Below, piece after piece: positions 35,285 through 47,718 of a stretch of DNA of 64,000 nt (position 1 is its first letter; every line of letters starts with the position of its first letter). Position numbers and translations under genes: made by a program. The DNA lies in the NCBI GenBank assembly GCA_013400155.1, contig VXBM01000060.1, forward strand, positions 1,006,424 to 1,070,423. The letters are read 5' to 3'. The notes below the pieces were generated by a model. It saw only the letters and a program-made list of their open reading frames with translations. It did no database searches and was not told where the DNA came from. Source of the DNA: Helopsaltes ochotensis (lineage: Eukaryota; Chordata; Aves; Passeriformes; Locustellidae).

Positions 35285-36216
35285 TTTGCTGCACCTCCTG
35301 ACCTGGATGCTGACCCATGGACTGACCTGCTGCTTGGACCCAGACCTGCCTCACCACCACAGTCTTGTCTGATGATCTGCAAACCTCTCTGTCCCCAGGC
35401 ATGCCCTGATCAGCTGCTCTGGGAGATGACCCTGCCTTGAGAGTTCCTGGCTCTTCTGTCTTCCATACCAAGCTCAGCTCCCTACTTTTTAGGGAGCAAC
35501 TGGTCCTCACTGCTCCCTTAGAGGGAGAAGCCCAAGTCATCAAAAAAGAGGAATAAAAGGAAATTTTTGAGGAGGTCGCAACTAGCAAATCTGTATGAGG
35601 TCACTTCTCCTTCGTGCCCAGTCTTCATGCCAAACCCGCTCTCCTCTCCTTCCTACTCAGCAAAGTGCCTTTGTTGTTATCTGACATATTGTGTATGTCC
35701 TATTTACTATTTAGTTTTGTTCCTGAAATATCACTTTTCTTCCCATGGTGGAACTGAACAGTTGGTTTGGTAGGGTATTCATATTTTTGAAATCTCCAGG
35801 CTTTTTGCAGAGTATTTTCTCGTGGCATTGTTCAGGGCTGTGAATAGGAACCTGCATCTCTGAGCGAGATAATGTGGATATCTGAAAAAATGCAGCAGTT
35901 TTAGCTGAATACATAGTTTAAATATGTCTGGACCCTGCTATATGAGCTACTATTAGCTGACTGCTTCTTTATTTGCATCTTAACAAAACCAAGCATTAAT
36001 GGATGTTATTTTCCTTGAGGAGTGCTCCCATCCCTCAGCAGCAGGGGACTGGTTGTGCCCTGCACTGCCACGTGCAGTTCTGCCTCCTAACTCCCTGCTG
36101 GGCTTTGTGTCCTGCTGTGTGGATGCCTCTCTGAATGCTCATTTTTCTCCTGGCTGCTTCAAATGCACATCTAGAAGTGAAAAGCATTTACTTTCCTCCT
36201 CTTTCTCTTTTTCCAG

Positions 36217-36361
36217 AAACCACTACCGCTGCAGTGCTGCTACAGGAGGAGGTGTGAGGGGAAGGTTCTACTACACCCTCACCTTCAGCATCAAGTTCCC
36301 TCACAAAGATGATGTCTGCTACCTGGCCTACCACTACCCCTACACCTACTCCACAATGATG
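36217..36361 (+). CDS. AGBL1: AGBL1 exon 11, end of N-domain (CYLAYHYPYTYS)
   Basis: The exon encodes NHYRCSAATGGGVRGRFYYT, then LTFSIKFPHKDDVCYLAYHY and PYTYSTMM. The FPH-x-DDVCYLAYHYPYTY motif is near-invariant in CCPs and links the N-domain to the peptidase domain. The acceptor is TTTCTCTTTTTCCAG and the donor ATGATG|GTAATA, ending on a codon edge. Residues about 542-590. Confidence 0.97.
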
Positions 36362-36465
36362 GTAATACTGACATGTCCACCTAGATAAGATAATGGCCCT
36401 GGCAGGTTGGAGCTGCTTGGGTATGTTAGGTTTTGGGATGGCAGAGAGGATTGCTTTCACACCTC

Positions 36466-36590
36466 CTCATCCCTGGGGGTGTTCAGGGTCAGGTTCGATG
36501 GGACTTTGAGCCACCTGGTCCAGGGGAAGGTGTCCCTGCCCATGGCAGGGGGGTTGGAATGAGATGATCCTTAATGTCCCTTCCCACAGA
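36466..36590 (+). mobile_element. CR1 LINE 3' fragment
   Basis: Contains the CR1 segments CACCTGGTCCAGGGGAAGGT, TGTCCCTGCCCATGGCAGG, GGGGTTGGAATGAGATGATC and TCCCTTCCCAC. No ATTCTATG tail remains. The end positions are approximate. Confidence 0.9.
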
Positions 36591-39547
36591 AGCCACCCTG
36601 TGTCCATGATGGTGTAATTGCCTTGTTTACAGCTTCAGCTCCTGCCAGCTGTAAAGCCCAGAATGCTGTAGAGGAAAAGGAATTTCTCTGTGGGACAAGC
36701 TGAGCACAAACCATTAGTGCTTATAGCAGTCAGAATACAAACCAAAGGTGTCTCCACTCACTGATGGGCTGGGAAGCAGGGGGCTAAACCTACTGACAAC
36801 TGCCTGATCCTCCTCCTGACACAGGGTAAGAGCCCAGCTTCCAGAGCTGCACCCAGGGTTACCAGGCTGCTGGACCTCGTCGGATGCTTTACCAGCTCTT
36901 TCCACGGTGCCAGCTGGAGTGTCAGTAGGGACTTGTGACACTCCCACCAGTGCTGTCAGTACAGAAACTAAAAGAATACAACTCCAAAGCATAAATTTCA
37001 ATATTGAGTTGTACCAAATTTGTTTTTTGCTGGGCACGGGTTTGTTTTCTACAGCCTTTTCTGTGGAATGGGGTGGATGGTAAGGGAATTTTCTGGGAAA
37101 TGCACCCAATGTGCTTGCTCTATAGGGAAGACCAGGGTCTGAAGGAGAGATAGGATGAAAGAAGTGAAATGGTAGTTCTGGGAGTAGCTTTGCTTCGATG
37201 CTAAAGATGAGAACGATGTTACTGCAGATGAAACCACACGGTTCCAGTAGATCAGTTTCCTTTCCTCCTCACCTCAGTTTCCATTATCAGCAAATTTTGT
37301 TTTGGGCAACACACGCTGGTGTGGGTTGGTGGAGCTCAAGATCACCCTGTTTTGTACAATGATATCAGTTTGCCATGGCAGGTATTGGAGGCTGTGCTTT
37401 CCAGGGGACAGCGTCCTCCCCCAGGGCTCACTGTGCCGCCCGGCACGCCAGCAGAGCTAGGCTTAGATTGATTCCCACTCCAGAAAGCCTCTTGTCAACT
37501 GTTTTGCATCCTGTTATAACATTCAAAGAAACTGCTTCCACTGCCTGGAAGAAGGCCAGTCCAGCCTTCATTCCAAAGCATGTCTGTCAGCTCACTTCTC
37601 ATCAGAACCTCACCAGTTAAAATTCTCCTAAAATTCTGTGGGGAAGGGTGTATGCTCCTGTGGAGGGGTTTGACCTTTAGCTCTGAAAGCATAAATATCT
37701 GCAGTCTTCAGGGTAAAAAACAAATGCAATACTGAAGAATTGGTTAGACTTATTCACCATCATACATGTCTCATGAATGTGGTGCCTCATCATTATTTCA
37801 CTGTTATTGATTTCTATCTTCTGCTGGTGCAAAGCAAGAGAGACTTGAGTTTGTGTGCTCTGGGAATTACTGAATATCTCACCTACTCCTGAATGAATAG
37901 AAGAGAGATGAAAAAGATGTTTTTCCTAGGCTTACAGGACCAGGTCTTTAAATATTTCACTGTCTCTTCAAATAAAATGTTTATTGAAGTTAAAGGAAGT
38001 TTTGCCCCAGGAAAAGTTTAAATGAACTCAGACACAATAAGGACCATAAAGTAAGGTAAATGGGAGTTATGGGTGGAAAAGGTTGATAGATTGCTATGTC
38101 CAGCTCTAGCCAAAGCAAAATCACTACTTCTAATAATTCTGAAAGGCTTCTTTGCTTGGGCTAATTTAAAATGTCAAGTGATGCACTATACACATTTCCA
38201 TTTTACTTTTATTTCCACAGTAAATACACTAAATCAGGTTTGTGCATCAGTAGATTGCATTTTAAAGCATTTGTCCACTGGTGAAGTGTGTTGTATTTAC
38301 ATATCAATAATAAATTAAAAGTGATTATGAACCCAAGGGCTCAATTAAATATGTAGTGCTTTGGGGAAGAAGAAAAAAATTGTATATGGAGTTAGTAATT
38401 TGAAAATGTTTTTAAATATCATATATATTTAATGGTTAAAGGCATATTTGCAGGAAATATTGCAGAATCCTATTTGAACTGGGTAGACTCTGCAGTTCAT
38501 TACTTCTTGTCCATTAGTAATTATGTTTCTTTTATAAACAGCAATTTATCTATTTTTCATACAGTATTAATTGTTTTGATATCTAGCTCAAATCTCTGTG
38601 GTAGCTATACCCAATTAAGTTTCACTGGATATCAGGAACATAAGTAAATTATGATATTGAGTTCTCTGTATCTATGTGAGATTGTTAAATGCATCTAATA
38701 ATTGAATTTACTTTATAGAGCTGTATTTTAATTGTTTTATAACATAGCTGACAGTAAATTTCAGTTCTGTGTTTACACGGCTCCACTTGGATGCTGGGAA
38801 ATGAGTCTGAAACACGATGAGCCTCCAGGTTTGAGAAACAGGAACGTGGTGTCCTATAAACGTGGACTAAATTTCAACCCTGACTCACAGAGAAAAACCA
38901 TCTCCCTGTGGGGGTCCTTGAGGGAACTGCTGTGTTTTAGTTGTTGTCAGGACAAGTGTGCTCGCTGCCCCTATTCCCACAAACTGGGAGACAACTGGAG
39001 TTCCACAGCACCCAGCAATAACACCCCGCAGTGCTCGCGCTCCTCAATTGCAGAGCAAACAGAGAACTGCACTTCATCTGGTGTGTGGGTGACAAGTGGC
39101 TCTGTGACTAATGAGGCGATCGTAATTTGTTCCAAAAAGCCTTTCTTCTAAGCTGCCAGTTCTTTTTCTCAGATTTCTCAAGAAGCTGTTGGACTTTAGA
39201 ATTGTTTGAAACTGTCATAAACTTTGGGGGTGGGGAGAAAAAAAAAAATCTCCCTTTTTAAACAACTTCTTGGAAAGACACTCTTCAAATTTCCCACTAC
39301 TGATTGTACAAAATGTTGTTTCGATATAAACTTTTTGGCTGCCTCTGATATGGAGTTGTCACTGAGTTTCACTGGCATGTGCTTGACAGCTAAGCAATCA
39401 ATCCTGTAAATCTTCAAAATTGTGAGTTTTCTCACATTTCTACAAAAACCTTATTAAAATATCAAGAGTAAATGATTCTCTTTTGGATTTGATGTATGCA
39501 TAGAAATTTCATTATGTTAACAAAAGCACCTAGGAACTGTTCAGGAA

Positions 39548-39632
39548 AAATCATAGAATAGTTTAGTCTGGAAGGGACATTTAAAGGTCATCTGGTCCAA
39601 CCCCTCTGCAACATAAAGGGACACCCTCAAGT
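39548..39632 (-). mobile_element. CR1 LINE 3' end, antisense
   Basis: Read on the plus strand it begins ATCATAGAATAGTTTAGTCT, continues GGAAGGGACATTTAAAGGTC and ATCTGGTCCAACCCCTCTG, the reverse complement of the CR1 3' end. Truncated and non-coding. Confidence 0.9.
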
Positions 39633-39665
39633 AGATCATAAGAATATAAGAATAAGAATATAGAA

Positions 39666-39697
39666 TTAGATACAAGAATAAATATTCTTATATCTAA
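39666..39697. repeat. Inverted repeat, 15-base arms, 2-base loop
   Basis: TTAGATACAAGAATA and TATTCTTATATCTAA are reverse complements apart from one pair and are separated by AA. It lies just beyond an antisense CR1 end in an AT-rich stretch rich in AAGAATA units. Confidence 0.9.
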
Positions 39698-39924
39698 TCT
39701 AAATATTCTGAGCAGCTTCAGTGAATTGGGATGCATTGTGAATGGCTTGTGCATATCTGTGGGATGTAAAAGGTGGTGATATTAATTGGCAGAAGAGAGG
39801 AGTGAGCTGGGAAGTTAGCAAGATATGAAATTAGCATCAAAAATAATATCCAGCTACTGGAATAAAATCTGGTTTTATAGACCGTGAACTCCTCTATAAA
39901 TCTGCTTCCTTGCTTCTTTCTCAG

Positions 39925-40078
39925 TCCCATCTTGATATCCTGGAACAAAATAGGAACCCTAAGAAGGTTTACTGGAGGCAGCAGACACTCTGCCAGACTC
40001 TGGGAGGAAATCCATGCCCATTGCTCACAATCACTGCCATGCCTGAGTCTAAAAACAGAGATGACCTGGAGCAATTCT
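39925..40078 (+). CDS. AGBL1: AGBL1 exon 12, start of M14 peptidase domain
   Basis: The exon encodes SHLDILEQNRNPKKVYWRQQ, then TLCQTLGGNPCPLLTITAMP and ESKNRDDLEQF. The LCQTLGGNPCPL-TITAMPES segment is the conserved first strand and turn of the CCP peptidase domain. The acceptor is TTGCTTCTTTCTCAG and the donor TTCT|GTAAGT. Its one trailing base (T) joins GC of exon 13 as cysteine; human AGBL1 has arginine at this loop position as I recall. A 23.7 kb intron follows. Confidence 0.97.
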
Positions 40079-41765
40079 GTAAGTAGCCCAATGAAGCATT
40101 AAAAAAGATGCTGGTGAGTTGTGCTCATGTCAGCAGTGACAATAACAACCTCTTTTGTGAACATGCTGATTTTCTTGTCTTTCTCATTTTGGAAAAAGAA
40201 ATGTAAATATGAGGAATAGCCAATTATGACGCTCTTTAACAATTACAGGTTTCCATGGAGGAGGGAGGAGAACTGATACCATTTTGTGCTTCTAATTTCT
40301 CGTCAATGATGTAAAGCATTTGAAAAGTTCAAAATAAAGTATCTCCTAGAGCAAAAATCTGTGAAATAGCTAATTCAACAAGATTTTTGTTTTGTTTTAT
40401 GTTTTCTACTAAAATTATTTATGTATTTTGAAATCTTAAATTTGAAAAAAACCCAAACCAAAATAACTCATTCCCAACTGGACCAGCAACTGAAGTGTTC
40501 TGGTGAAGTTCCAGCTCCTCCAGTGTGCCCAGTAGATCCATCTGGACACAACATAGCTCTTTGCATTCTGTCTGAGACCATACTGATGATGTACTGTTTA
40601 ATAGTAAATATTATAATTGATATTTTATATTTAAAGCTGGTCATTTTTCATTATGAGAGACAAAAATTTAGACCTTCAGTGGCCTTGATGAACAAGATTA
40701 AGATATGCACGTTTCTGTAACTCAACAACAAGTGATAAGATTCTGACTAGCATCACATTGGGTTAGCTTTGATTTTAGAGCATAAATCATTAACTACTTA
40801 TAGGTAGCTTGATTTTTTTTTTCTGAAATCAGAAAAAAGGTATACAATGAATTTTTTTTGTATCTCTTCAGACATAACACAGGTTGAGACCTTTGAGGCT
40901 TGTGAATATTAAAATTGTCTTAAGATCTTTTTGGATGTCAAAGGAATAGTTTTCATTACCTCACTTAGATACCAGGCTAGAAGAATCCAAAGGGATTCTG
41001 TGACAGGAACTACAGTTCTCATTGCAGACTTCTTCTAAACTAAAAGGGAGCTGAAATATGAGAGCTGGTGGAAGTTATTGCTGTCCTTTTTGCTCCGGGT
41101 TTAGAGCAGAGTGACTGCAGCTATGCTGACATTACAGTGTAATCTCCCACAGCTCATACCTTTTTACTGTAATAACTTGATGACAAACTCAGCTTTTACC
41201 CTGGATTAGCAAATTTATATCACCAACGTCCTTTTCTCAGTTGAAACGCTAAAGCAGAATAGCCAAGTACAGGCTACGTGCAGAATTGATAATGCACATG
41301 CACAGCTTTAATTGTGGCTGTCCATGTCCTGTGGCTTGAGGAGAGAATTCCTGCCCTTATGCACTTTTTTTTTCCATGTTAACGATGATACAGAAACCAG
41401 TGGGTGGGAGCTGGGGAGGGGGAGGTTTGTTATCTGGAGCAGCCTTTGGCACGTGGCAGGTGATCACCTGGTCAGATCTTGTTTTCTGACACCTCATGGC
41501 AGAAGGTCTCAAGGGAGCCACTGAAAGTTAGTTGGAGTATTTTATTTGAGGATTGGAGCTATCTGGAAGAGGCATGCAGTGAACAAGGTTTTCTGCCCAA
41601 GTCAGAAGTCCTTTCCAATGGTGGTACAAAGCAAAAGCTGAGCTAACGTTTGGGTTTATCTAAGCGAGGGCTTGGAGTGAGTCAGTCAATATCCTAAACA
41701 TTGGAATTCTGTTCTTTTGGCTTTGAAAGGACTTTCTGAAAGGAATGTTTTGCCATAGCAAAGTA

Positions 41766-41812
41766 AAAAACCCAAAAAAACCCAAAACAAACCAAAAACC
41801 CCAACAAAACCA
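41766..41812. repeat. A/C-rich low-complexity tract
   Basis: Runs of A broken by short C runs (AAAAACCCAAAAAAACCCAA and similar). A shorter tract of the same style lies at 48301-48322. Confidence 0.85.
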
Positions 41813-44800
41813 CAGTTTCAAGAAAATATTGTTATATAAATGTGACTATGTTGGGAGGCACAGCCATTTTCTGGAGCACTGTATTCTCAGAGTATATTCT
41901 GAGTATATTCTGTTTCTTGCAGTGTTAGAAGAGAGCCTGGCAGGTTTTCAAAGGTTGTTAATCTGTCTGCAAAGACAAGGCTTGGCTTGCTTATTCAGCC
42001 CAGGTTTGCTGAAAGATTCATAAGGCATCTACGAACAATTTCAACAGATACTTTTCTGAATGCTTCAGATTGTTTAATATACTGCATCTAGGTTCAAATC
42101 CCAATTATGTGGCTGAAGTCCTCTTTATTTTCAATAGAAATAAGTATCTCCTGCCTTGCGACATGAAGTCAGTGGGAGCTTGTAGTTCTCCCTGAAATGC
42201 CATGAAATCCTGTGCCACTAAACCCTTCCTCTGAAGTCTTGCTCTACGATAAGATTGCAGATTTCCGACATCTATCCATGAGCCCATGGAACTCAATCAA
42301 AGCAGAACATGTCGAAGCCCCAGTTGTCAACTGAAAAAGTAGTTTTTTTGGGGGGGGAAGACGTGTCAAGGCAACAGTTTCACTCAAGTTTTCAAGACTG
42401 TAAAAGTAAACACCAATACCCTTAAGTGATGAAAATATTTATTGTTTTATCAAGTGGAAGAACAGCAAGGCAGCACACCATGTTTTATGCTGTGGGGATG
42501 CCTGTAGGCAAATCTGAATAATCATGTATGTGCTTATTTTCTTTGAGTAGCTTGGATAATTATGGCTTTTGGGGATGCACTTACTCTAATTTGTGCTGCT
42601 TTGTGTGGCTTTGATCAGCAGCTACTTCTCAGTTTCCTCATCTTGTATGGCATAGCCATCTTTCTGTGAAGTGTTTTGGCTCATGGATGGACCTGTTTGT
42701 CAATGTTTTCCATGCCAAAAACATAACTCTAGAGCAACAACTTAGAGCTGAATATGAAGAGACCAAAGGGTGGAGGATTTCCCTGCAATAAATCCCATGT
42801 CTTTGTACAGTCTTCATGCATGGGAATTTCAGCTTGAGAGGGAATGTGGAGCTCCAGCATTGGGAAACTTGGCACATGAGTAATGAATAAAAATGGACAG
42901 CCCTTGCTTTTTCTTCTGCTTCAGGCCAATGCATAGTTTTCATGAGCTACAGTCATTTTGATTGCCTATCATATTTATGTTGCCTTTGTTACATGTGTTA
43001 ATCTCTACCTTGAGAGTTTCTTTTCAGCAATGCCAGTGACACAATCTCACCAGGACTTCATAGCTGCTGCACATGGTCATACTGGAATAGTCTAAATCTT
43101 TCTCAAGTATAGACATGTAAGAATAAGGAAACAACGCAGATGAAGAGGCATTGGGTGGGTGAGGAGTACTGGGGAGGTAGCAGGGTCAGCCTGGTAGGAG
43201 TGCGGTGGGAAGGAGTTATTTTTATTGGAGTTGCCCAGGGAGAGTGAGGGCATGGCATCCTCTGTGTCAGTTTCCTCAACTCCTTCAGATTGCTCTTGTC
43301 AGACTTTTGATTAATGTGGTTCCAGGATGGTTAAATTTGTCTGAGTTAAATTTATTAAGGTGCACCTTGTTAATAGGAAGCACAAGCCATGCTGAAGGGA
43401 AGAAAAATGGGCTGCTTCTTTCCTTCATTATGCCTTGTTTGTGTGAGGCTTTGATATTCACTTTTGGCTCCTTTCTCCTTCCTCTCTTTACACCTTTATG
43501 CCTTTTATATGTCGGTGGTGTACTGAATAATTTTTATTAAATGTTCAGTTCTGAAATTGATACAAAGACAGAAAGAGGTGAGCGGGGAGCTCTTTGGCTT
43601 CCAGTGTTTTTACTGTCATTCATGCACCCACTCAAACTTGATCCATGTCTGTGGTACTGGGGCTGGTCAGTGGTCCCTGCTGGGCTCTGCAGCTCCACAG
43701 ACTTGAACAAATAGAAACTGAGAGGGTCTATCTTGATTTTTGTGGTTGCTGTTTAACTTTTTAAACTTGCCCTTCCTGCCATCAGATGAAGAAGACTCAG
43801 CATCCCTAGTACAGATGTCTTTAATACCCCTTCTAATTGCAATATTCTCCATGGTCTTGTGATAAAGGTAAAATCACTCTGACTGTGTGTGGGTGACATT
43901 ATTTCTGGCTATGTTAGGTCTGCCTGATGAGAGTTAAAGATACTTTTAAAGGGAGAGCAATTCCCAACATCTTTCAGAGCATTCTCAAATGAATGCAGAA
44001 ACAAGGAGAATGATAAAACTTCCAAATGCTGGTGCCAACTCCTCGCTTGATGAATTAATAGGTGTTTGCAGAGCTCTGATTTTCTTCAGTTTGCCACACA
44101 CACAGAGCCCAGTGAAGGCAGTGTTAGCAGCATGTATGTGTGCTCAGTAATAGTTTGCAAACTCTTACTTCACAGTATTATTTATGCATGTGTGCAGTGT
44201 GTAACTCCACTCAACTCCCTGGCAGACAGCTGAGTAGACCCTGCAAGCGGTAGGGTACTGTTGTAAGTGACAGAGCAAATGGACAGATTAACTCTTCAAA
44301 GAAGTGTAAGGAAAATATCTAAACACTGACACACAGGCAATGATAAAATTGTCTTCTTGTTAAGAAAGAAAAGGACACTGATACGTTGCTAATGTTAACA
44401 GAGTGGTGGAATTAAAACTACCAAAAGCAAAATGATTGGTCAGAAAAGAACAGTGTACACTCTGCGCTGCCATGTGAGCGTTTTTCAGGAGGTGTTTCCT
44501 GGCTGTACCCTGAGCTGGGGTGGATTTGCTCTCACCTTTAGTTAGAGGAGGGAAAGGGGCAGGACACCTCTGAGATGTGATGTAGTGCAGGTGCCATTCT
44601 GGTTAGTGCTAACACAGAGTAATGACTCAAACAAACCCGAAGGAATTGCACAACTCTCTTCATGGCTGATTGTACTGTTGTCAGCCCCATTAATAATAGT
44701 GATTATTCAGTGTGTTATGTGTATTCCAGAGTCAACACACCTAATGAGTATCCTTTTAGCCATGGGTAGTGTTATAGATCTGAATTTTGTGGTTTAAAGT

Positions 44801-47635
44801 TAAACCAAATTGTCCCAGATAATTAGCAGCAGAGGTGAGGGAAATTAAACAAAAATGACACTAGCAAATGGATTTACATCTGTAATATCTGTCACTTTGA
44901 GTTGCTCTTCTGTCATCATATGTCCTCTTTATGCATGGCTGAGAAAACCATTATGAATATTGTCAAAAAAAGATAATGACCCCTGCTTATCTTAAATGTT
45001 GTCTCCTGGGGATTTGAAGCACAGATTTTTTTTTTTGTCTAGGCACGTTTCTGAAGAGGGATAGAATAATGTTTTTGGTATAGATATGGTAGGATGCTCA
45101 TACCATTGAATCTGCAGATGCTCCTGGAGCTGGAATGAGGGATAAAGTGAGACTAATGAGGTGTCTTTTCCTGGTCTCATCTTAAGCCTACAGAATGAAA
45201 AAGGCTCTGTTGCTGGGACAAACTATTCTAACATTTCTCAATTTGTGTGTATAAGCTATTTAGATGGTTGTTTTGCAACTTTGGTCTTTTCTCAGGGAGA
45301 AACAAGCCCTCTACCTTTAAATACAAATTGCAGCGAAGAGGAATGCCTGAGCAAAGAACAGCAGAGGATGTGAATTGCAGGGGCCACTTACGCAGGATAC
45401 AGGGAAATAACGATCATGTGGAAAATGTACACAGTTTAATTAAGCACATTGATTAAATCAATATGACTCAAACAGCTTAGTGCTCCAATCAGCTTAATCT
45501 CATTAAATGTAATTCAGGCCTCAATAATTGATTAATAATGCATTATAGTTTATGAATTATTGACTCCGAGTTATTATAACTGTGCCTGCTCCCCGTGTGG
45601 CAACCAGAGTTGCATGTTAATTATGAAAGGCTCAAGCTCTCTTGAACAACTTTTTCAAACCTGGGCATGACACATCTCCTAGTGAAACAGGGATCAAATT
45701 AGTTCAACACCTTATTGGAGTCAGTCCTCCCCAAAGGAAACTGCACTCCTCAAAGGAAGCTCTCATCTAATAATGTTGAAATAAGGAGGTAGCATGACCA
45801 GCTTTGAGTGGTAATGATCTTTTCAGCAGGCAGAAGGGCTGCCTGTAGCAATTCATCTGGAGTGCTAACCTGGCTCTGTGCTGGCTGGAAGCAGCTCCCA
45901 CCAGCGAGCACATCTGCTCTCCACTTACTGCATGAGATCCTCCCCTCCAGCACACATGCAAACAGCACAGCCCCTGCTGATGGACGCTCAGGTCTCTGCC
46001 AAATGGGGACCAATCCACCTCCCCAGAACCGTCTGGGTGCTGACTGGTTTCTGTGGAAAGGTCTGATCGGCTTTTAGAATTGTGTTTTCACAGTGCTCAT
46101 GTCATACAAGAAGAAAGAAGCATTGCTGCTGTTGATGATAATCTCGAGAGAGAAACCAAGAACTGAAGAAAGCCCCTGCTCTGTGGGTGGTCCCCCATTA
46201 GGTGGCATTTCCACTGAATGGGAACAGAAGATATTTTCTCTGACAGACTGTTTTTGCAGCTTTCTAGGTACTTAATGTGGACCAAATTGCAATCTTATGC
46301 AGAAAGTGTCCACCACTGTTACATTTCCTTCAAGTATTCCATTTACAGACCTGTTCTGCTTTTTCCTTTCGTCAGTCCTCTATCTCTTCTTTTTTGTGAT
46401 TATAGTTAAAAGTGAACAGATTTTATTGTGTATAGAAATTGATTGAGATGATTATAGAACACCGGAGAAAAACATTTTTTTCTTTATCCTTGCATCTGCA
46501 ATAATGAGGTTTGTGTCTTTGTATTCTTTTGATTTGAAGATTTTCTCCTAATTTGCAGGGCTTCCAGGCAGAGGTGCTGATTTCCCTCTCACTTTGTACC
46601 AAACACTTTGTTTTTGGTGACAGGAAGAGTCAGCTGTTGTGAAAACTGTTATCCTGTTTAAATGCAGCAGTGAAGAAAGGCTGAATAAAATTGTCATGTG
46701 TTCTACAGTGCTAAATAATTACAGAATTGAGAATATGCTTTTTTCCACTTGGATAGACAGTTTCTCAAGCTTCTGAAGCCAAAGCAATGCTCTCCAGTTA
46801 TGCAACACTGGTGGTTTGTGCTGAGTTTTTTCAAGTTTGTCTTTCAATTTCAAGCATCTCTTCTACTTTTTTCTTTCTGATATCCCAGTCACAACAGCGT
46901 TGGCAGCTCCTTGCAAGAAGAGCAGACAAATTTCTGCAAAACTATGCTCCTGTTTGAGTATCCAGCCTGCTGCCATAAAGATGGAAGCTGGTTGAATGGA
47001 ATATGAAATTTGTGAGGCAGACACATGGTTGTCTCCAGGCTGAGGCCAGTATTTTTCATGATGTATCAAATGCTCTTTGAATCCCAGCGTTTGGTGGAGC
47101 TGACTCTGCCAGCACAGATTTGACACTGTGGTCAGCCTTCTGTGAGCTTGGCAAAATACAAATTAATACATTGAATTCCAGTAGCCAAGGCAGCAAGGAA
47201 TGGGCAGAAAACACTGAACAAGGATGCTAAAACTGGCCTTTGAAGCATAGACAATCACAGTGTTTTTAGCAAAGAGAGAAAGTAAATGTTGGGGTAATCT
47301 CTCATTCTGTCCCACCCTCTGCCTAATGCAGCATGATGGCAGAATAAGCACCTTAAATGAGATTATTTGTAGTGTTCTTCATTCAGCTGCCATGTTCTGC
47401 ATTTTTTAAAAATAAAATTCCTTCTGAAATCTGGATATTTTTTCTAAGCCCTCCTCTGCTTAGGAGATAGAGCAGAAAATTCTGTAGCAGTTTTTTCAGC
47501 ACTTGTTCAGCTGCCTTTCCCTCTTTGATTTATAACAGTCTGCCCCAAGAGACTTTGCATTCCTTTCTAGAGAAGAAATTATCTGATTAAAGACAGAATT
47601 TTCTGGAACAGAAGTTATCATTGGTTATTATTGGT

Positions 47636-47718
47636 TGGTATGGACTTGGGCTAGAACATCAGGAGTTGGACTTGATGATCCTTGTGGGTCCCTTCCGACC
47701 CAAGATATTCTATGATTG
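47636..47718 (+). mobile_element. CR1 LINE 3' end
   Basis: Contains GAGTTGGACTTGATGATCCT, TGTGGGTCCCTTCCGACCC and AAGATATTCTATGATTGTC, the CR1 3' end with one ATTCTATG tail unit. Truncated and non-coding. Confidence 0.87.

Larger units (their letters stand above)
30016..36216. other. Intron 10 (6.2 kb)
   Basis: Intron between exons 10 and 11. It holds a CR1 3' end at 30340-30489 and a perfect 14-base tandem duplication at 35257-35284. A segment at about 31870-32370 lacks repeats and simple sequence and might be conserved non-coding DNA, but this cannot be judged without comparison. Confidence 0.88.
36362..39924. other. Intron 11 (3.6 kb)
   Basis: Intron between exons 11 and 12. It holds CR1 fragments at 36466-36590 and 39548-39632, an unexplained open frame at 38732-39151, and an inverted repeat at 39666-39697. 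Confidence 0.88.

Noticed and set aside
36714..37109. Minus-strand open frame of 131 codons with a hydrophobic segment
   Set aside because: The hydrophobic stretch (SCILLVSVLTALVG) looks like a membrane segment, but the rest is low-complexity and no family is recognised; length is within what 64 kb of intron can give.
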